Positions 15,272 through 24,113 of a stretch of DNA of 64,000 bases are shown here, piece by piece. Within the stretch, counting starts at the first letter, position 1; every line of letters starts with the position of its first letter. The stretch comes from Paracoccus lutimaris (GTDB taxonomy: Bacteria; Pseudomonadota; Alphaproteobacteria; Rhodobacterales; Rhodobacteraceae): assembly GCF_003337565.1 (NCBI RefSeq), contig NZ_QPJL01000003.1, positions 186,001-250,000 of the forward strand. Direction: 5' to 3'. A program made the translations under genes and the position numbers. The notes under the pieces were generated by a model. The model was given only the letters and a program-made list of their open reading frames with translations. It had not been told where the DNA came from and ran no database searches.

Positions 15272-15439
15272 TTACGTTTTGCTGCCAGAATGGTTGCACA
15301 CCAGCATCTGCCCGGGCTCGGGCTGGGCGATTTCGGCAGTCTCAAGACGATAATCGGCTTCCTTGATCGCCCCGACCGGCCGGGAATTCAGGACGATCCG
15401 GCGGTTGGTGTCTTGTTCCACACGTTTCAGCATGCCCAT
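15272..15439 (-). pseudogene. N-terminal remnant of NADP-dependent oxidoreductase (CurA family)
   Basis: A 55-residue frame from the ATG at 15439. DTNRRIVLNSRPVGAIKEAD, then YRLETAEI, PEPGQMLVCNH, is the conserved beginning of CurA-type medium-chain oxidoreductases (usually TNRRIVLxSRPxGxP and GQVLVRNHxLSLDPYMR). Homology ends at NH and the frame runs into SGSKT and a stop. Together with the C-terminal piece at 11952-12210, on the same strand, it shows that one oxidoreductase gene was split by the intervening 3 kb. About 200 middle residues were lost. The promoter side appears intact. Confidence 0.78.
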
Positions 15440-15531
15440 TTTCCTCTATCGCATCTGCGAAGGGGAACCCTCCGCTGTCGATGAGGCATGTTTGAACCGG
15501 AGCCGCCCCGGACAACCGCAGGCCGGGGGTT

Positions 15532-15561
15532 ACGTCGCGTCGCCCGGGGATGACGCGACGT
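15532..15561. terminator. GC-rich inverted repeat after ramB
   Basis: ACGTCGCGTC (15532-15541) and GACGCGACGT (15552-15561) form a perfect 10-base stem 35 bases past the ramB stop. No T-run follows, so it is a weak terminator candidate or a structured 3' end. The rest of 15440-15595 shows nothing further. Confidence 0.45.
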
Positions 15562-15595
15562 GGCTTCGGGCGGAATTTTCCCGGCCGGGCGCGGG

Positions 15596-17032
15596 CTATT
15601 CTTCCTCGAAACTGAACAGGGCCAGGCTGCGCTCGCGCTCATTGACCTTGAGCCGGCGGTTCATCGGCGCATGCGCCCGGGCCGAGCAGTCGGGGCGCTC
15701 GCACAGATAGCAGTTCAGTCCGATATCGACCGGCCGCGTCCGTTCCAGATCGATGCCATCGGCATAGATCAGCCGCGGCGCATAGGCCACGTCGCAGCCC
15801 AGCCCGATGGCCAGCCGCTGCGCCGGTGCGCCGTGCTGGCCGCCGGCCCGGGTGGTGGTGCGGGCGATGGAAAAATAGCTTGCCCCCTCGGGCATGCGAA
15901 TGACCTGGGTCTGGATGCGCTCGGGCGTCTCGAAGGCGGCATGGATGTTCCACAAGGGGCAGGTGCCGCCAAAGCGCGAGAACGGAAACCGCCCGGCGCT
16001 GAAGCGTTTCGAGATGTTCCCGGCCTGATCGACGCGCACGAAATAGAACGGGATGCCCTTGGCATCGGGGCGCTGCAGCGTCGACATGCGATGCGCGGTC
16101 TGTTCATAGCTGGCGCCGAAACGATGGCCCAGCAGCTCGACGTCATAGCGCTCAGATTCGCAGGCGGCCAGAAACCGGCCGTAAGGCATCAGCAGCGCCG
16201 CGCCGAAATAATTCGCCAGACTGACCCGCAGCAGCGACACGGCGGGCGGGTCGGACAAGTCGGAATCCTGGACCAGTTGCGAAATCGTCGCCTCCTGTTC
16301 CAGCCGCGCCAGCAAGACGCCGATCTGGAACCGGCGGCTGGCCTGCCCCAAGAGCTCGGACAGCATCAGCTCCTTGCGGTGAAAATCGAACCGGCGCAGC
16401 TGGTCGCCCATGACATCGGCGGGCAGGATGCGCACGATGATCCCGTGCGAGGCCAGCCGGCTGGTCAGTGCCACATGCGGCTCGTGCCGGTGCAGGGCCA
16501 GTTCCTCGGCCAGTTCCTCGGCGGGGCGGTCCAGCGCATCGACATAGTTGCGATGGACATAGAACCAGTTCCGGACCGCATCGACCGGACGCGAGTTTTC
16601 GGCCAGCACCTCGGCCTTGTCGCGGTCGGTCAGCGGGTTGTCATCGGCCTGCGGGCGCAGGATCGCCTCGCGGTATTGTTCATGCAGGCGCACGAAGGCC
16701 GAGGCAATGCGCGGCGAAGCCTGCAACACCGCCTCGATTTCCGAGCGCGACAGGCTGCCGGTGCCAAGCGCCGGCTCCTTCAGTGCCGCCGAGAAATCGG
16801 TGGCCAGTTGCGCGTCCGTCGAGGGCGCCAGTTCCGACACGTTCAGGTCATAGACCTCGGCCAGTTTCATCAGAAACCGCGCCGAGGCCGGGCGCTGGTC
16901 CGCCTCGATCAGCGTGACATAGCTGGCCGAGACGCCCAGCTCGGTCGCCATCTGCGCCTGGGTCAGGCCCAGCGACTGGCGCAGCACCCGCAAACGCTGG
17001 CCGATGATCAGTTTCTCGTTGCGAACTGTCAT
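15596..17032 (-). CDS. ramB: RamB/ScfR-type regulator of acetate and short-chain acyl-CoA metabolism
   Basis: A 478-residue regulator. An XRE helix-turn-helix (about 10-65, LTQAQMATELGVSASYVTLI) is followed by an ImmA/IrrE-like peptidase-fold segment and the family's C-terminal domain with CYLCERPDCSARAHAP, a probable metal-binding cysteine cluster. This is the short-chain fatty acyl-CoA regulator family (RamB in actinobacteria and Paracoccus, PccR in Rhodobacter). It is divergent from malate synthase and isocitrate lyase, so it very likely controls the glyoxylate shunt. The start lies at the edge of a GTGACAA repeat with no ribosome site, pointing to autoregulation and perhaps leaderless translation. 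Confidence 0.88.
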   Translation of the reverse strand: MTVRNEKLIIGQRLRVLRQSLGLTQAQMATELGVSASYVTLIEADQRPASARFLMKLAEVYDLNVSELAPSTDAQLATDFSAALKEPALGTGSLSRSEIEAVLQASPRIASAFVRLHEQYREAILRPQADDNPLTDRDKAEVLAENSRPVDAVRNWFYVHRNYVDALDRPAEELAEELALHRHEPHVALTSRLASHGIIVRILPADVMGDQLRRFDFHRKELMLSELLGQASRRFQIGVLLARLEQEATISQLVQDSDLSDPPAVSLLRVSLANYFGAALLMPYGRFLAACESERYDVELLGHRFGASYEQTAHRMSTLQRPDAKGIPFYFVRVDQAGNISKRFSAGRFPFSRFGGTCPLWNIHAAFETPERIQTQVIRMPEGASYFSIARTTTRAGGQHGAPAQRLAIGLGCDVAYAPRLIYADGIDLERTRPVDIGLNCYLCERPDCSARAHAPMNRRLKVNERERSLALFSFEEE

Positions 17033-17176
17033 GTGACAAACCTTACAATCTTGTCACTGGCGATGTGACAATCCCTACCTCAGCACCCGATCCTTACAGG
17101 TTTATGCTGTGCAAAGTCCATTACATTACTAACATGACATTATGAGCTGAATCACTGAACTTCCCCGGAGGCCCCC
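17033..17176. promoter_or_regulatory. Divergent ramB/aceB control region with repeated GTGACAA and a TTTGCA box
   Basis: GTGACAA occurs at 17033-17039 and 17065-17071 in direct orientation and as TTGTCAC at 17051-17057; the last two form a perfect inverted repeat with a 7-base spacer. Nearer aceB, TGCAAAGT (17110-17117; ACTTTGCA on the other strand) matches the TTTGCA core known for RamB/PccR sites. GGAGG at 17166-17170 is the aceB ribosome site. Confidence 0.6.
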
Positions 17177-18799
17177 ATGCCACTTGATCGTCCACCCCCC
17201 GCCCTGCCGCCGATCGTCCTGCGCGCCGTTCCCGGTGCCGACGATGTCCTGACCCCCGAGGCGCTGGCCTTTATCGCCGAGTTGCAAGGCCGCTTTGGCC
17301 TGCGGCTGCACGCGCTGATGGTTGCCCGTGCCCGCCGTCAGGAACGCATCGACCGCGGCGAGCTGCCCGACTATCTGCCCCAGACCAAAGAAATCCGTCA
17401 GGGCATCTGGCGCGCCGCCGATATCCCCGAGATCCTTGAGGATCGCCGCGTCGAGATCACCGGCCCGGTCGACCGCAAGATGATGATCAACGCGCTGAAT
17501 TCCGGCGCCAAGGTCTTCATGGCGGATTTCGAGGATGCGACCTCGCCCAGCTTTGCCAATCTGATCGCCGGCCAGATGAACCTGATCGACTATCGCGACG
17601 GCAAGCTGGAATATGAGGATCAGGCCAGCGGCAAATCCTATCGCGTCAACGCGGATTCGGCACTGCTGATGATGCGCCCGCGCGGGCTGCACATGTCGGA
17701 ATCCAACGTGCTGATCAACGCGCAGCCGATTTCGGCGGCGCTGTTCGACTTTGGCCTGTCGCTGTTCCACACCGGCAAGGCGCTTGCGGAAACCGGGCGC
17801 GGCCCGTTCTATTACCTGCCCAAGCTGGAAGGCCATGGCGAGGCGCGCTTCTGGAATGAGGTCTTTACCTATGCGCAGGACCGTCTTGGCCTGCCGCAAG
17901 GCACGATCAAGGCCACCGTCCTGATCGAGACCCTGCCCGCCGCCTTCGAGATGGACGAGATCATCTGGGAGCTGCGCGACCATATCGCCGGGCTGAATTG
18001 CGGGCGCTGGGATTATATCTTCAGCTATATCAAGACCCTGCGCAATCACGACGCTTATGTCCTGCCCGACCGCGCCGAGGTCGTGATGGAGGACGCCTTC
18101 CTTGCGACCTATGCCGCGCGGGTGGTCAAGGCCGCCCATCGCCGGGGCATCCATGCCATGGGCGGCATGTCCGCTGCGATCCCGGTCAAGGACGATGCGG
18201 CCGCCAACGAAGAGGCATTCGCCAAGGTCCGCGCCGATAAAAAGCGCGAGGTCGGCATGGGCTTTGACGGCTGCTGGGTTGCGCATCCCGATCTGGTTCC
18301 GGTCGCGCAGGACATCTTTGACGCCGAAATGCCCGGCCCCAACCAGATCCGCAAACCGCGTCAGGAATGGCGTATCCTGCCTGCGATGCTGCTGAAGCCG
18401 CATCAGGGCCGGATCACCGAGGCCGGGGTCAAGACCAACATCTCGGTCGCGATCGAATACCTGGCCAACTGGCTGTCGGGCCGCGGCGCCGTCCCCATCC
18501 ACAACATGATGGAGGATGCCGCCACCGCCGAGATCAGCCGCGCCCAGCTTTGGCAATGGCTGCGTCACGGCGCCACGGTCACGCTGGACAGCGGCGAAGA
18601 GCGGCTTTTTACCGCCGACTGGCTGGGCGAACTGGTTCAGGCCGAGATCGTCTCGATCCTGACCCGACTGGGCCCGAACGGCTTCCATCGCGGGCATTAC
18701 GCCTCGGCGGCGCGCATTGTCCAGGAGGCGGTGACAGCGCAGGCCCTGCCCGACTTCATCACCGCGCCGGCCTATGACGTGCTGAACGCGCTGGACTGA
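17177..18799 (+). CDS. aceB: Malate synthase A
   Basis: A 540-residue enzyme that condenses glyoxylate with acetyl-CoA to malate, the second glyoxylate-shunt step. It has the malate synthase A TIM-barrel signatures GPVDRKMMINALNSGAKVFM followed by ADFEDATSP, PKLEGHGEARFWNEVF, and the catalytic-loop segment GRWDYIFSYIKTLR. Length matches isoform A rather than the longer isoform G. The ATG follows GGAGG with six bases between. It is the first gene of aceB-aceA behind the RamB region. Paracoccus is known to use both the glyoxylate cycle and the ethylmalonyl-CoA pathway; only the former is seen here. Confidence 0.95.
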   Translation: MPLDRPPPALPPIVLRAVPGADDVLTPEALAFIAELQGRFGLRLHALMVARARRQERIDRGELPDYLPQTKEIRQGIWRAADIPEILEDRRVEITGPVDRKMMINALNSGAKVFMADFEDATSPSFANLIAGQMNLIDYRDGKLEYEDQASGKSYRVNADSALLMMRPRGLHMSESNVLINAQPISAALFDFGLSLFHTGKALAETGRGPFYYLPKLEGHGEARFWNEVFTYAQDRLGLPQGTIKATVLIETLPAAFEMDEIIWELRDHIAGLNCGRWDYIFSYIKTLRNHDAYVLPDRAEVVMEDAFLATYAARVVKAAHRRGIHAMGGMSAAIPVKDDAAANEEAFAKVRADKKREVGMGFDGCWVAHPDLVPVAQDIFDAEMPGPNQIRKPRQEWRILPAMLLKPHQGRITEAGVKTNISVAIEYLANWLSGRGAVPIHNMMEDAATAEISRAQLWQWLRHGATVTLDSGEERLFTADWLGELVQAEIVSILTRLGPNGFHRGHYASAARIVQEAVTAQALPDFITAPAYDVLNALD

Positions 18800-18867
18800 T
18801 CTGAAATCCCATTCGGCGGGCCGCGCGCCCGCCACCCCCTCACGTGAATACGACGAAAGGAAATACC

Positions 18868-20487
18868 ATGGCCAACCGTAAGACTTACGCCCAGCTGCGT
18901 GCCGAGGTCGAAAAGCGCTATCCCTCGGGCCAGACCCCCGGCGGCGTCACGGTCGATGACATCGTTCAGCTGAAGATGCAGAACACCTATGACACCCATC
19001 TGGACATCGCCCGCGACATGGCCAAGATCATGCGCGAGGACATGGCCGCCTATGACGCCGACGCCAGCAAATTCACCCAGTCGCTGGGCTGCTGGTCGGG
19101 CTTTCATGCCCAGCAGATGATCAAGGCCGTGAAACGCATGCGCGGCACCGCGCGGGGCACCTATGTCTATCTGTCGGGCTGGATGGTCGCCGGCCTGCGC
19201 AACCGCTTCGGCCACCTGCCCGACCAGTCGATGCATGAAAAGACCGCCGTCGCCGACCTGATCAACGAGATCTATGTCTCGCTGCGTCAGGCTGATGAGG
19301 TGGCGATCAACGACCTGTTCAAGGACCTGAAAGCGGCCCGCGACAGCGGCGACGCGGCGGCCGAAAAGAAAGCCATCGCGGCCATCGACAACTTTGAGAC
19401 CCATGTCGTGCCGATCATCGCCGATATCGATGCCGGTTTCGGCAACGAGCACGCCACCTATCTGCTGGCGAAAGAGCTGATCAAGGCCGGTGCCTGCGCG
19501 CTGCAGATCGAGAACCAGGTCTCGGACGCCAAGCAATGCGGCCACCAGGACGGCAAGGTCACCGTGCCGCGCGAAGACTTCATCGAGAAGCTGCGCGCCT
19601 GCCGCCTTGCGCTTGAGGAAATGGGCGTGGACGAAGGCGTCATCGTCGCCCGCACCGACAGCCTTGGCGCCGGTCTGACCCAGAAGGTGCCGGTCAGCCA
19701 GCATCCGGGCGATCTGGCCTCGGAATACATCAAATGGCTGAAGACCGAGCCGATCACCGACGCGAACCCGATCCGCGACGGCGAGCTGGCGCTGTTCCAG
19801 AACGGTCAGTTCGTCAAGCCGGCCCGCATGCCCAACGGGTTGTTCCCCTTCAAGGAAGGTACCGGCCGCGCCCGCGTCATCGAGGATTGCATCGTCAACC
19901 TGACCCAGGGCGGCGCCGACATGCTGTGGATCGAAACCGACACCCCCAATGTCGATGAGATCGCCGGCATGGTGAACGAGATCCGCAAGGCGGTCCCGAA
20001 TGCCAAGCTGACCTATAACAACTCGCCCAGCTTCAACTGGACGCTGAACCTGCGCAAACAGGTCCGCGCCCAATGGCTGGCCGAGGGCAAGATCAAGGAT
20101 GCCGACTATCCGGATGGCAACGAGCTGATGAAGGCCGATTACGACGAGACCGATCTGGGCCGCGAGGCGGATGCCCGCCTGCAGCGCTTCCAGACCGATA
20201 TCTCGGCCCGCGCCGGCGTGTTCCACAACCTGATCACGCTGCCCACCTTCCACCTGACCGCGAAATCGGTGGACGAGCTGTCGCGCGGCTACTTTGGCGA
20301 CCAGAAGATGCTGGCCTACGTCAAGACCGTCCAGCGCGAGGAAATCCGTCGCGGCGTCTCGGCGGTCAAGCACCAGCACGAGGTCGGCTCGGATCTGGGC
20401 GACACGTTCAAGGAAATGGTCGGCGGCGAGCGTGCGCTGAAAGCCGGCGGTCACGCGAACACCATGAACCAGTTCGCGGCCGAATAA
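18868..20487 (+). CDS. aceA: Isocitrate lyase (long form)
   Basis: A 539-residue isocitrate lyase that splits isocitrate into succinate and glyoxylate. The catalytic cysteine is C224 in KQCGH, where the short E. coli form has KKCGH. Other conserved blocks are ADIDAGFGNEHATYLLAKEL, VARTDSLGAGL and NNSPSFNW. Length corresponds to the 530-residue subfamily (Pseudomonas type) and not to the 430-residue form. The ATG at 18868 follows AAAGGA. A start at 18844 is possible but lacks a site. It is the second gene of aceBA, 68 bases after aceB, and is followed by a terminator. Confidence 0.96.
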   Translation: MANRKTYAQLRAEVEKRYPSGQTPGGVTVDDIVQLKMQNTYDTHLDIARDMAKIMREDMAAYDADASKFTQSLGCWSGFHAQQMIKAVKRMRGTARGTYVYLSGWMVAGLRNRFGHLPDQSMHEKTAVADLINEIYVSLRQADEVAINDLFKDLKAARDSGDAAAEKKAIAAIDNFETHVVPIIADIDAGFGNEHATYLLAKELIKAGACALQIENQVSDAKQCGHQDGKVTVPREDFIEKLRACRLALEEMGVDEGVIVARTDSLGAGLTQKVPVSQHPGDLASEYIKWLKTEPITDANPIRDGELALFQNGQFVKPARMPNGLFPFKEGTGRARVIEDCIVNLTQGGADMLWIETDTPNVDEIAGMVNEIRKAVPNAKLTYNNSPSFNWTLNLRKQVRAQWLAEGKIKDADYPDGNELMKADYDETDLGREADARLQRFQTDISARAGVFHNLITLPTFHLTAKSVDELSRGYFGDQKMLAYVKTVQREEIRRGVSAVKHQHEVGSDLGDTFKEMVGGERALKAGGHANTMNQFAAE

Positions 20488-20554
20488 CGGGGTCGGGCCT
20501 CGGACGACACCTGCCTTCGGTGGATTCGCTCATAACGTGTTCGAGGTCTGTCGC

Positions 20555-20587
20555 GCCGCCTCCGGGAAACCGGGGGCGGCGTTCTTT
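20555..20587 (+). terminator. Rho-independent terminator of aceBA
   Basis: GCCGCCTCCGG pairs with CCGGGGGCGGC around GAAA with one mismatch, then GTTCTTT. It lies between aceA and the convergent PACE gene. Confidence 0.85.
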
Positions 20588-20597
20588 ATACGCCAGG

Positions 20598-21044
20598 TCA
20601 AGCGGCGGCGGGCTGCGCCTCGGGCAGCGGATAGACCCGGTCATAGGCAATGTTGAAAAAGAACGTATAGACCAGATAGAAGGCCACGATCGCGATATCC
20701 ATCACCAGCGCCTGCCACAGCGTGATGCCCAGATACCAGGCAATCATCGGGATCAGCAGGACGACCAGACCGCCCTCGAACATCAGCGTATGCAGGATGC
20801 GCACGGGCACGGATTTCGCCGCGCTGCCGGTCCGGCGGATCATCGTCCGGTCAAAGCCCATGTTGAAGACGAAATTCCACAAGGTCGCCACCGTGGCCGA
20901 GATCAGCCCGATCACGCCCATGTCCATCGCCGGCTTGTCAAAGGCCAGCGTGGCCAGCGGCGTGAAAATGGCCAGCCCGACGATTTCAAAGCTGAGGGCA
21001 TGGCGAGCCCGGTCCGAAAAGCTGCGCGTTTGCATCTGAATCAC
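20598..21044 (-). CDS. PACE-family multidrug/chlorhexidine efflux transporter
   Basis: A 148-residue protein with four membrane helices arranged as two bacterial-transmembrane-pair repeats. Each repeat carries the family pattern: first RHALSFEIVGLAIFTPL then NFVFNMGFD, later ILHTLMFEGGLVVLLIP then YTFFFNIAYDRVYP. Proteins of this type (AceI in Acinetobacter) export biocides and probably short-chain diamines using the proton gradient. The conserved glutamates in FEIV and FEGG are present. The start is a GTG at 21044 after AGGA, or an ATG at 21035. It is divergent from a LysR regulator, the usual PACE arrangement. Confidence 0.85.
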   Translation of the reverse strand: MIQMQTRSFSDRARHALSFEIVGLAIFTPLATLAFDKPAMDMGVIGLISATVATLWNFVFNMGFDRTMIRRTGSAAKSVPVRILHTLMFEGGLVVLLIPMIAWYLGITLWQALVMDIAIVAFYLVYTFFFNIAYDRVYPLPEAQPAAA

Positions 21045-21072
21045 TCATTCCTGTTTTCGCCGCCCCTTCTAT

Positions 21073-21086
21073 CTGCAATCATGCAG
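21073..21086. promoter_or_regulatory. Inverted repeat between the PACE and LysR genes
   Basis: CTGCA-ATCA-TGCAG, flanked by AT and AA, lies between the divergent genes and has the size and symmetry of a LysR-type site. Confidence 0.45.
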
Positions 21087-21130
21087 AAAGAAAGTTAGGT
21101 CATATCAGAAAAACAGATGGGTCACGTGGC

Positions 21131-22018
21131 ATGGATGTCTCGATGGAACAGCTTGCCGCCTTTGCCGCCGCCGCTGCGCATGGCTCGTTCTCGGCCGCTG
21201 CCCGCGCGCTTGGCAAGGCGCAATCGGCGGTCAGCACCCAGATCGCCAATCTGGAAATCGATCTGGGGGTCGAGCTGTTCGACCGCAGCGGCCGCAACCC
21301 GGTGCTGACCCCCGCAGGCGCCCGGCTTTTGCCCGAGGCGCGGGTGATCCTTGACCGGCGCGAACATCTTCTGGGCGTGGCCAGCAGCTTTGCCGGCCAT
21401 GTCGAGACGCGGCTGGTCGTCGCCATTGACGAGCTGTTCCCCGAACCCGCCGTGGGCGAGGTCTTTGCCGATTTTGCCAGCCGCTTTCCCCATGTCGAGC
21501 TGGAGCTGATGTTTCCCAATATGGAGGATGTCGGCCGCTTCGTTCTGGACGGCAAGGCCGATCTGGGGGTGATGTGGCGCCAGGAGGTACTGCCGCCTGA
21601 GCTGGGCTTTCTGACCATCGGCTGGGTGCCGCTGCAACTGGTCTGCGGCCGCGACCACCCGCTGGCCAAAGGCCCGGTCGGCTGGGAAGAGCTGAAGCGT
21701 CACCGCCAGATCATGGTGGCCGGGCGCAGCGAAGGCCCCGAAAAGCAGCGGCTGCGCGTCGCCTCGGATGTCTGGTGGATCGAAAGCCATTGGGTGATGC
21801 TGCAGATCCTGCGCCGCAATGTCGGCTGGGCGCTGATCCCGCGCCATATCATCGAGGGCTCGCCCCTGGCGCCGGATCTGGCGACACCAGCGCTGGAATT
21901 CGACAAGGGCGATCATCCGGTGGCGCTGGAGATGGTCTGGCACAAGCAGCGCCCGGTCGGTCCCGCCGCGAAATGGCTGCGAAACCGCCTGACCGCGACC
22001 CGCATCGCCCTTGGCTAA
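21131..22018 (+). CDS. LysR-family regulator, probable controller of the PACE pump
   Basis: A 295-residue LysR regulator. The winged helix-turn-helix spans about 5-63 (FAAAAAHGSFSAAARALGKA then QSAVSTQIANLEIDLGVELF). The effector-binding domain follows, beginning near residue 95 (RLVVAIDELFPEPAVG). Its divergent placement beside the PACE gene is like AceR/AceI in Acinetobacter, where the regulator activates the pump. By analogy it would respond to a diamine or biocide, but nothing in the sequence shows the ligand. The gene ends three bases before the convergent DUF2254 gene. Confidence 0.88.
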   Translation: MDVSMEQLAAFAAAAAHGSFSAAARALGKAQSAVSTQIANLEIDLGVELFDRSGRNPVLTPAGARLLPEARVILDRREHLLGVASSFAGHVETRLVVAIDELFPEPAVGEVFADFASRFPHVELELMFPNMEDVGRFVLDGKADLGVMWRQEVLPPELGFLTIGWVPLQLVCGRDHPLAKGPVGWEELKRHRQIMVAGRSEGPEKQRLRVASDVWWIESHWVMLQILRRNVGWALIPRHIIEGSPLAPDLATPALEFDKGDHPVALEMVWHKQRPVGPAAKWLRNRLTATRIALG

Positions 22019-22021
22019 GGC

Positions 22022-23290
22022 TCAGGCCAGCGCGGCGGCCAGCCGGTCGCGTTCCTCGGCCATGGGCAGGTTCTGCATGGCGCGGTCCCGCGCGATGGCC
22101 AGCTGGCGCTCGGCCGCCTGCCGGGCCTCGGGCGGGCCGATGCGGGTCAGGGCGCGCAGGGCCTTGACCAGCCGCAGCATGACGTCGATCTGCCCCGCCC
22201 CGTCGCGCCCGATCAGATTGAACGCGTCCTCATACAGATCGCCGTAATCCAGCGGCGGCACCGACAGGCGCGGATAGGGCGCGGTCCGGCCCGGCGCATC
22301 CGCCTTGGCATGTTCCTGCGCCCAATGGGTCAAAAGCCGGGTCTGGCGCCCGATCACGTCGATGGCGGTGCCGGGGTCGTTGACGGCGGGCGACAATGCC
22401 CGCAGCGCCACCTCGGACAGGGCAACAAGGCCAAAGCGCGGGTCCTGATCAAAGGTGCGGGTCGCCCCCAGCGTAAAGGCGGCATGGATCAGCGCGCGCA
22501 GCGTCTCGTCGGGGGCATCGCCCTGTCCGGCACCGGTATGGACCCGCGCCAGCGGCGTGTCGGCATAGACAAAGCTGCCGGGCAGGACCAGCACATCCAG
22601 CCGCCAGCCCCGGTTCTCGCAGATCGCGGACAGGCTGACCGTATCGACATGCTCGACATAGCCCACCCGCCCGGCCGGGATCGGCACCCCGCCCCGGTCG
22701 GCATCCGGGCTGCCCTGCAACCGCTGGCCGCCCAGACAGGGCAGGTCCAGCCGCGCCTGCATGGCCTCATGCGTTGCCTCCTCCAGCCGGGCGGTGGTGT
22801 CGGCGACGCGGCCCAGCCGGGTCAGCTGGTCGATCCAGCGCAGCAGCGCCAGCACGATCAGCACGATCACCGCCAGCGTGGTCAGAAACAGCAGCGCCCG
22901 CCCCTGCGGCCCATAGGCGCTGACCCGCAAGGCCACCAGCCCGACGATGCTGAAAAGAAACGAGCCGACAAAGGTTGCCAGCGCCGATTGCACCACCTGA
23001 TCCTCGGCCAGAAGCGTCGTCGCGCGCGGCGTTCCGTTCGAGGTCGCGGCCCCGTAAGCCGAGGTCAGCGCCCCCACCGAAAAGGTCGTCACCGCCAGCA
23101 TGCTTGAGGAAATCACCGTCAGCAGGCTGTCGATGGCATCCGTGCTGACATCGATGGGCACCGGCCATGGCAGATAGCGGGTCGCCAGCGACGCGGCCAT
23201 CGCCGCCACCACGCCCAGCACCGCGTAAAGCACGACATGCACCCAAAGCTGACGCCCGAGACGCGACAGGATCCAGCGAATCTTCGACAT
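22022..23290 (-). CDS. DUF2254 family membrane protein
   Basis: A 422-residue protein starting at 23290 (MSKIRWILSRLGRQLW). Four hydrophobic segments lie in the first 160 residues: near 15-35, 55-78 (LLTVISSSMLAVTTFSVGAL), 103-125 and 132-150. The C-terminal two thirds are soluble. The family motifs FSVGALTSAYGAATSNGTPR and LVALSEVALRALSPAVNDP are conserved. The function of DUF2254 is unknown. It converges on the lysR gene with stops only three bases apart, and is divergent from the hexuronate operon without an obvious link to it. Confidence 0.85.
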   Translation of the reverse strand: MSKIRWILSRLGRQLWVHVVLYAVLGVVAAMAASLATRYLPWPVPIDVSTDAIDSLLTVISSSMLAVTTFSVGALTSAYGAATSNGTPRATTLLAEDQVVQSALATFVGSFLFSIVGLVALRVSAYGPQGRALLFLTTLAVIVLIVLALLRWIDQLTRLGRVADTTARLEEATHEAMQARLDLPCLGGQRLQGSPDADRGGVPIPAGRVGYVEHVDTVSLSAICENRGWRLDVLVLPGSFVYADTPLARVHTGAGQGDAPDETLRALIHAAFTLGATRTFDQDPRFGLVALSEVALRALSPAVNDPGTAIDVIGRQTRLLTHWAQEHAKADAPGRTAPYPRLSVPPLDYGDLYEDAFNLIGRDGAGQIDVMLRLVKALRALTRIGPPEARQAAERQLAIARDRAMQNLPMAEERDRLAAALA

Positions 23291-23420
23291 GGCTGCCCCT
23301 CCGGATACAATGGCTTCCCCCGGATTTGGATCACAGTTTTCCCCGGCTGAGAAGCGCGCAGCGCATCCCGGCGCTTTACTTGTATGGAAGTATGGTTTAT
23401 TTCGGCAAGGGGAGGCCGGC

Positions 23421-24098
23421 ATGGAATCAAGCATCATCACCCTTGCGCCCAGCACTGCAAGCCAGGTCTATGACTGGCTGCACCGCCGCGTGCTGCGGGG
23501 CGAGCTGCCCCCCGGCGCCCGCCTCAGCGAGACCGAGATCGCCACCGAGATCGGCATCAGCCGCCAACCCGTGCGCGAGGCCTTCATCCGCCTTGGCAGC
23601 GACGGTCTGGCCGAAATCCGCCCCCAGCGCGGCACCTATATCAGCAAGATCTCGATCTCGGCGGTCCTGTCGGCGCGGCTGATCCGCGAGGCGGTCGAGG
23701 GCGATCTGGCGCGGCTGACCGCCAGCCTGCGCCCGCCCCAGGCGCTTGGCGCCATGCAGGCGGAAATCGACCTGCAACATGCCGCCGACAGCGCCGGCGA
23801 CGTGAATGGTTTCATCGAATCCGACGACCGCTTTCACCGTCTGCTGGCGGTGGCCGCCGGCCATGAGGCGGTCTGGACCGACCTTGAGCGGCTGAAATCG
23901 CAGATGAACCGGCTGCGGCACATGTCGATGCGCGCCTTTGACCGCGCCCGGACCATTGCCCAGCATCAGCAGATCCTGGACGCCATACGCGCAGGCGATT
24001 CCGAGGCGGCCGAGACCGCCGCACGCACGCATCTGCACCAGATGCTGACGGAATTGCCGCAGATGGTGGCACAATACCCGGAATTTTTCACCGATTAA
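23421..24098 (+). CDS. GntR/FCD-family regulator of hexuronate genes (UxuR-like)
   Basis: A 225-residue regulator with a GntR winged helix (about 12-75, GISRQPVREAFIRLGSDGLA) and an FCD ligand domain (about 85-215, with FIESDDRFHRLL and AQHQQILDAI). It is the first gene of an operon with uxuA and kdgK, 15 bases before uxuA, so it most likely senses a hexuronate intermediate. Upstream, TATGG is repeated at 23383-23387 and 23391-23395 and could belong to its operator. GGAGG precedes the ATG. A second regulator of the same family (35207-35914) closes the other end of the cluster. Confidence 0.82.
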   Translation: MESSIITLAPSTASQVYDWLHRRVLRGELPPGARLSETEIATEIGISRQPVREAFIRLGSDGLAEIRPQRGTYISKISISAVLSARLIREAVEGDLARLTASLRPPQALGAMQAEIDLQHAADSAGDVNGFIESDDRFHRLLAVAAGHEAVWTDLERLKSQMNRLRHMSMRAFDRARTIAQHQQILDAIRAGDSEAAETAARTHLHQMLTELPQMVAQYPEFFTD

Positions 24099-24113
24099 GG
24101 AAAGGACAGCGGA

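Noticed and set aside
15250..15275. Inverted repeat GTAACATT...AATGTTAC right of the IS element
   Set aside because: It overlaps the end of the oxidoreductase remnant and the IS flank. It has no T-run and no gene starts beside it, so neither terminator nor operator is supported.
17033..17071. GTGACAA repeats as a CRISPR-like or iteron array
   Set aside because: There are only three 7-base copies in mixed orientation inside a promoter between two genes, with no Cas, Rep or partition gene nearby.
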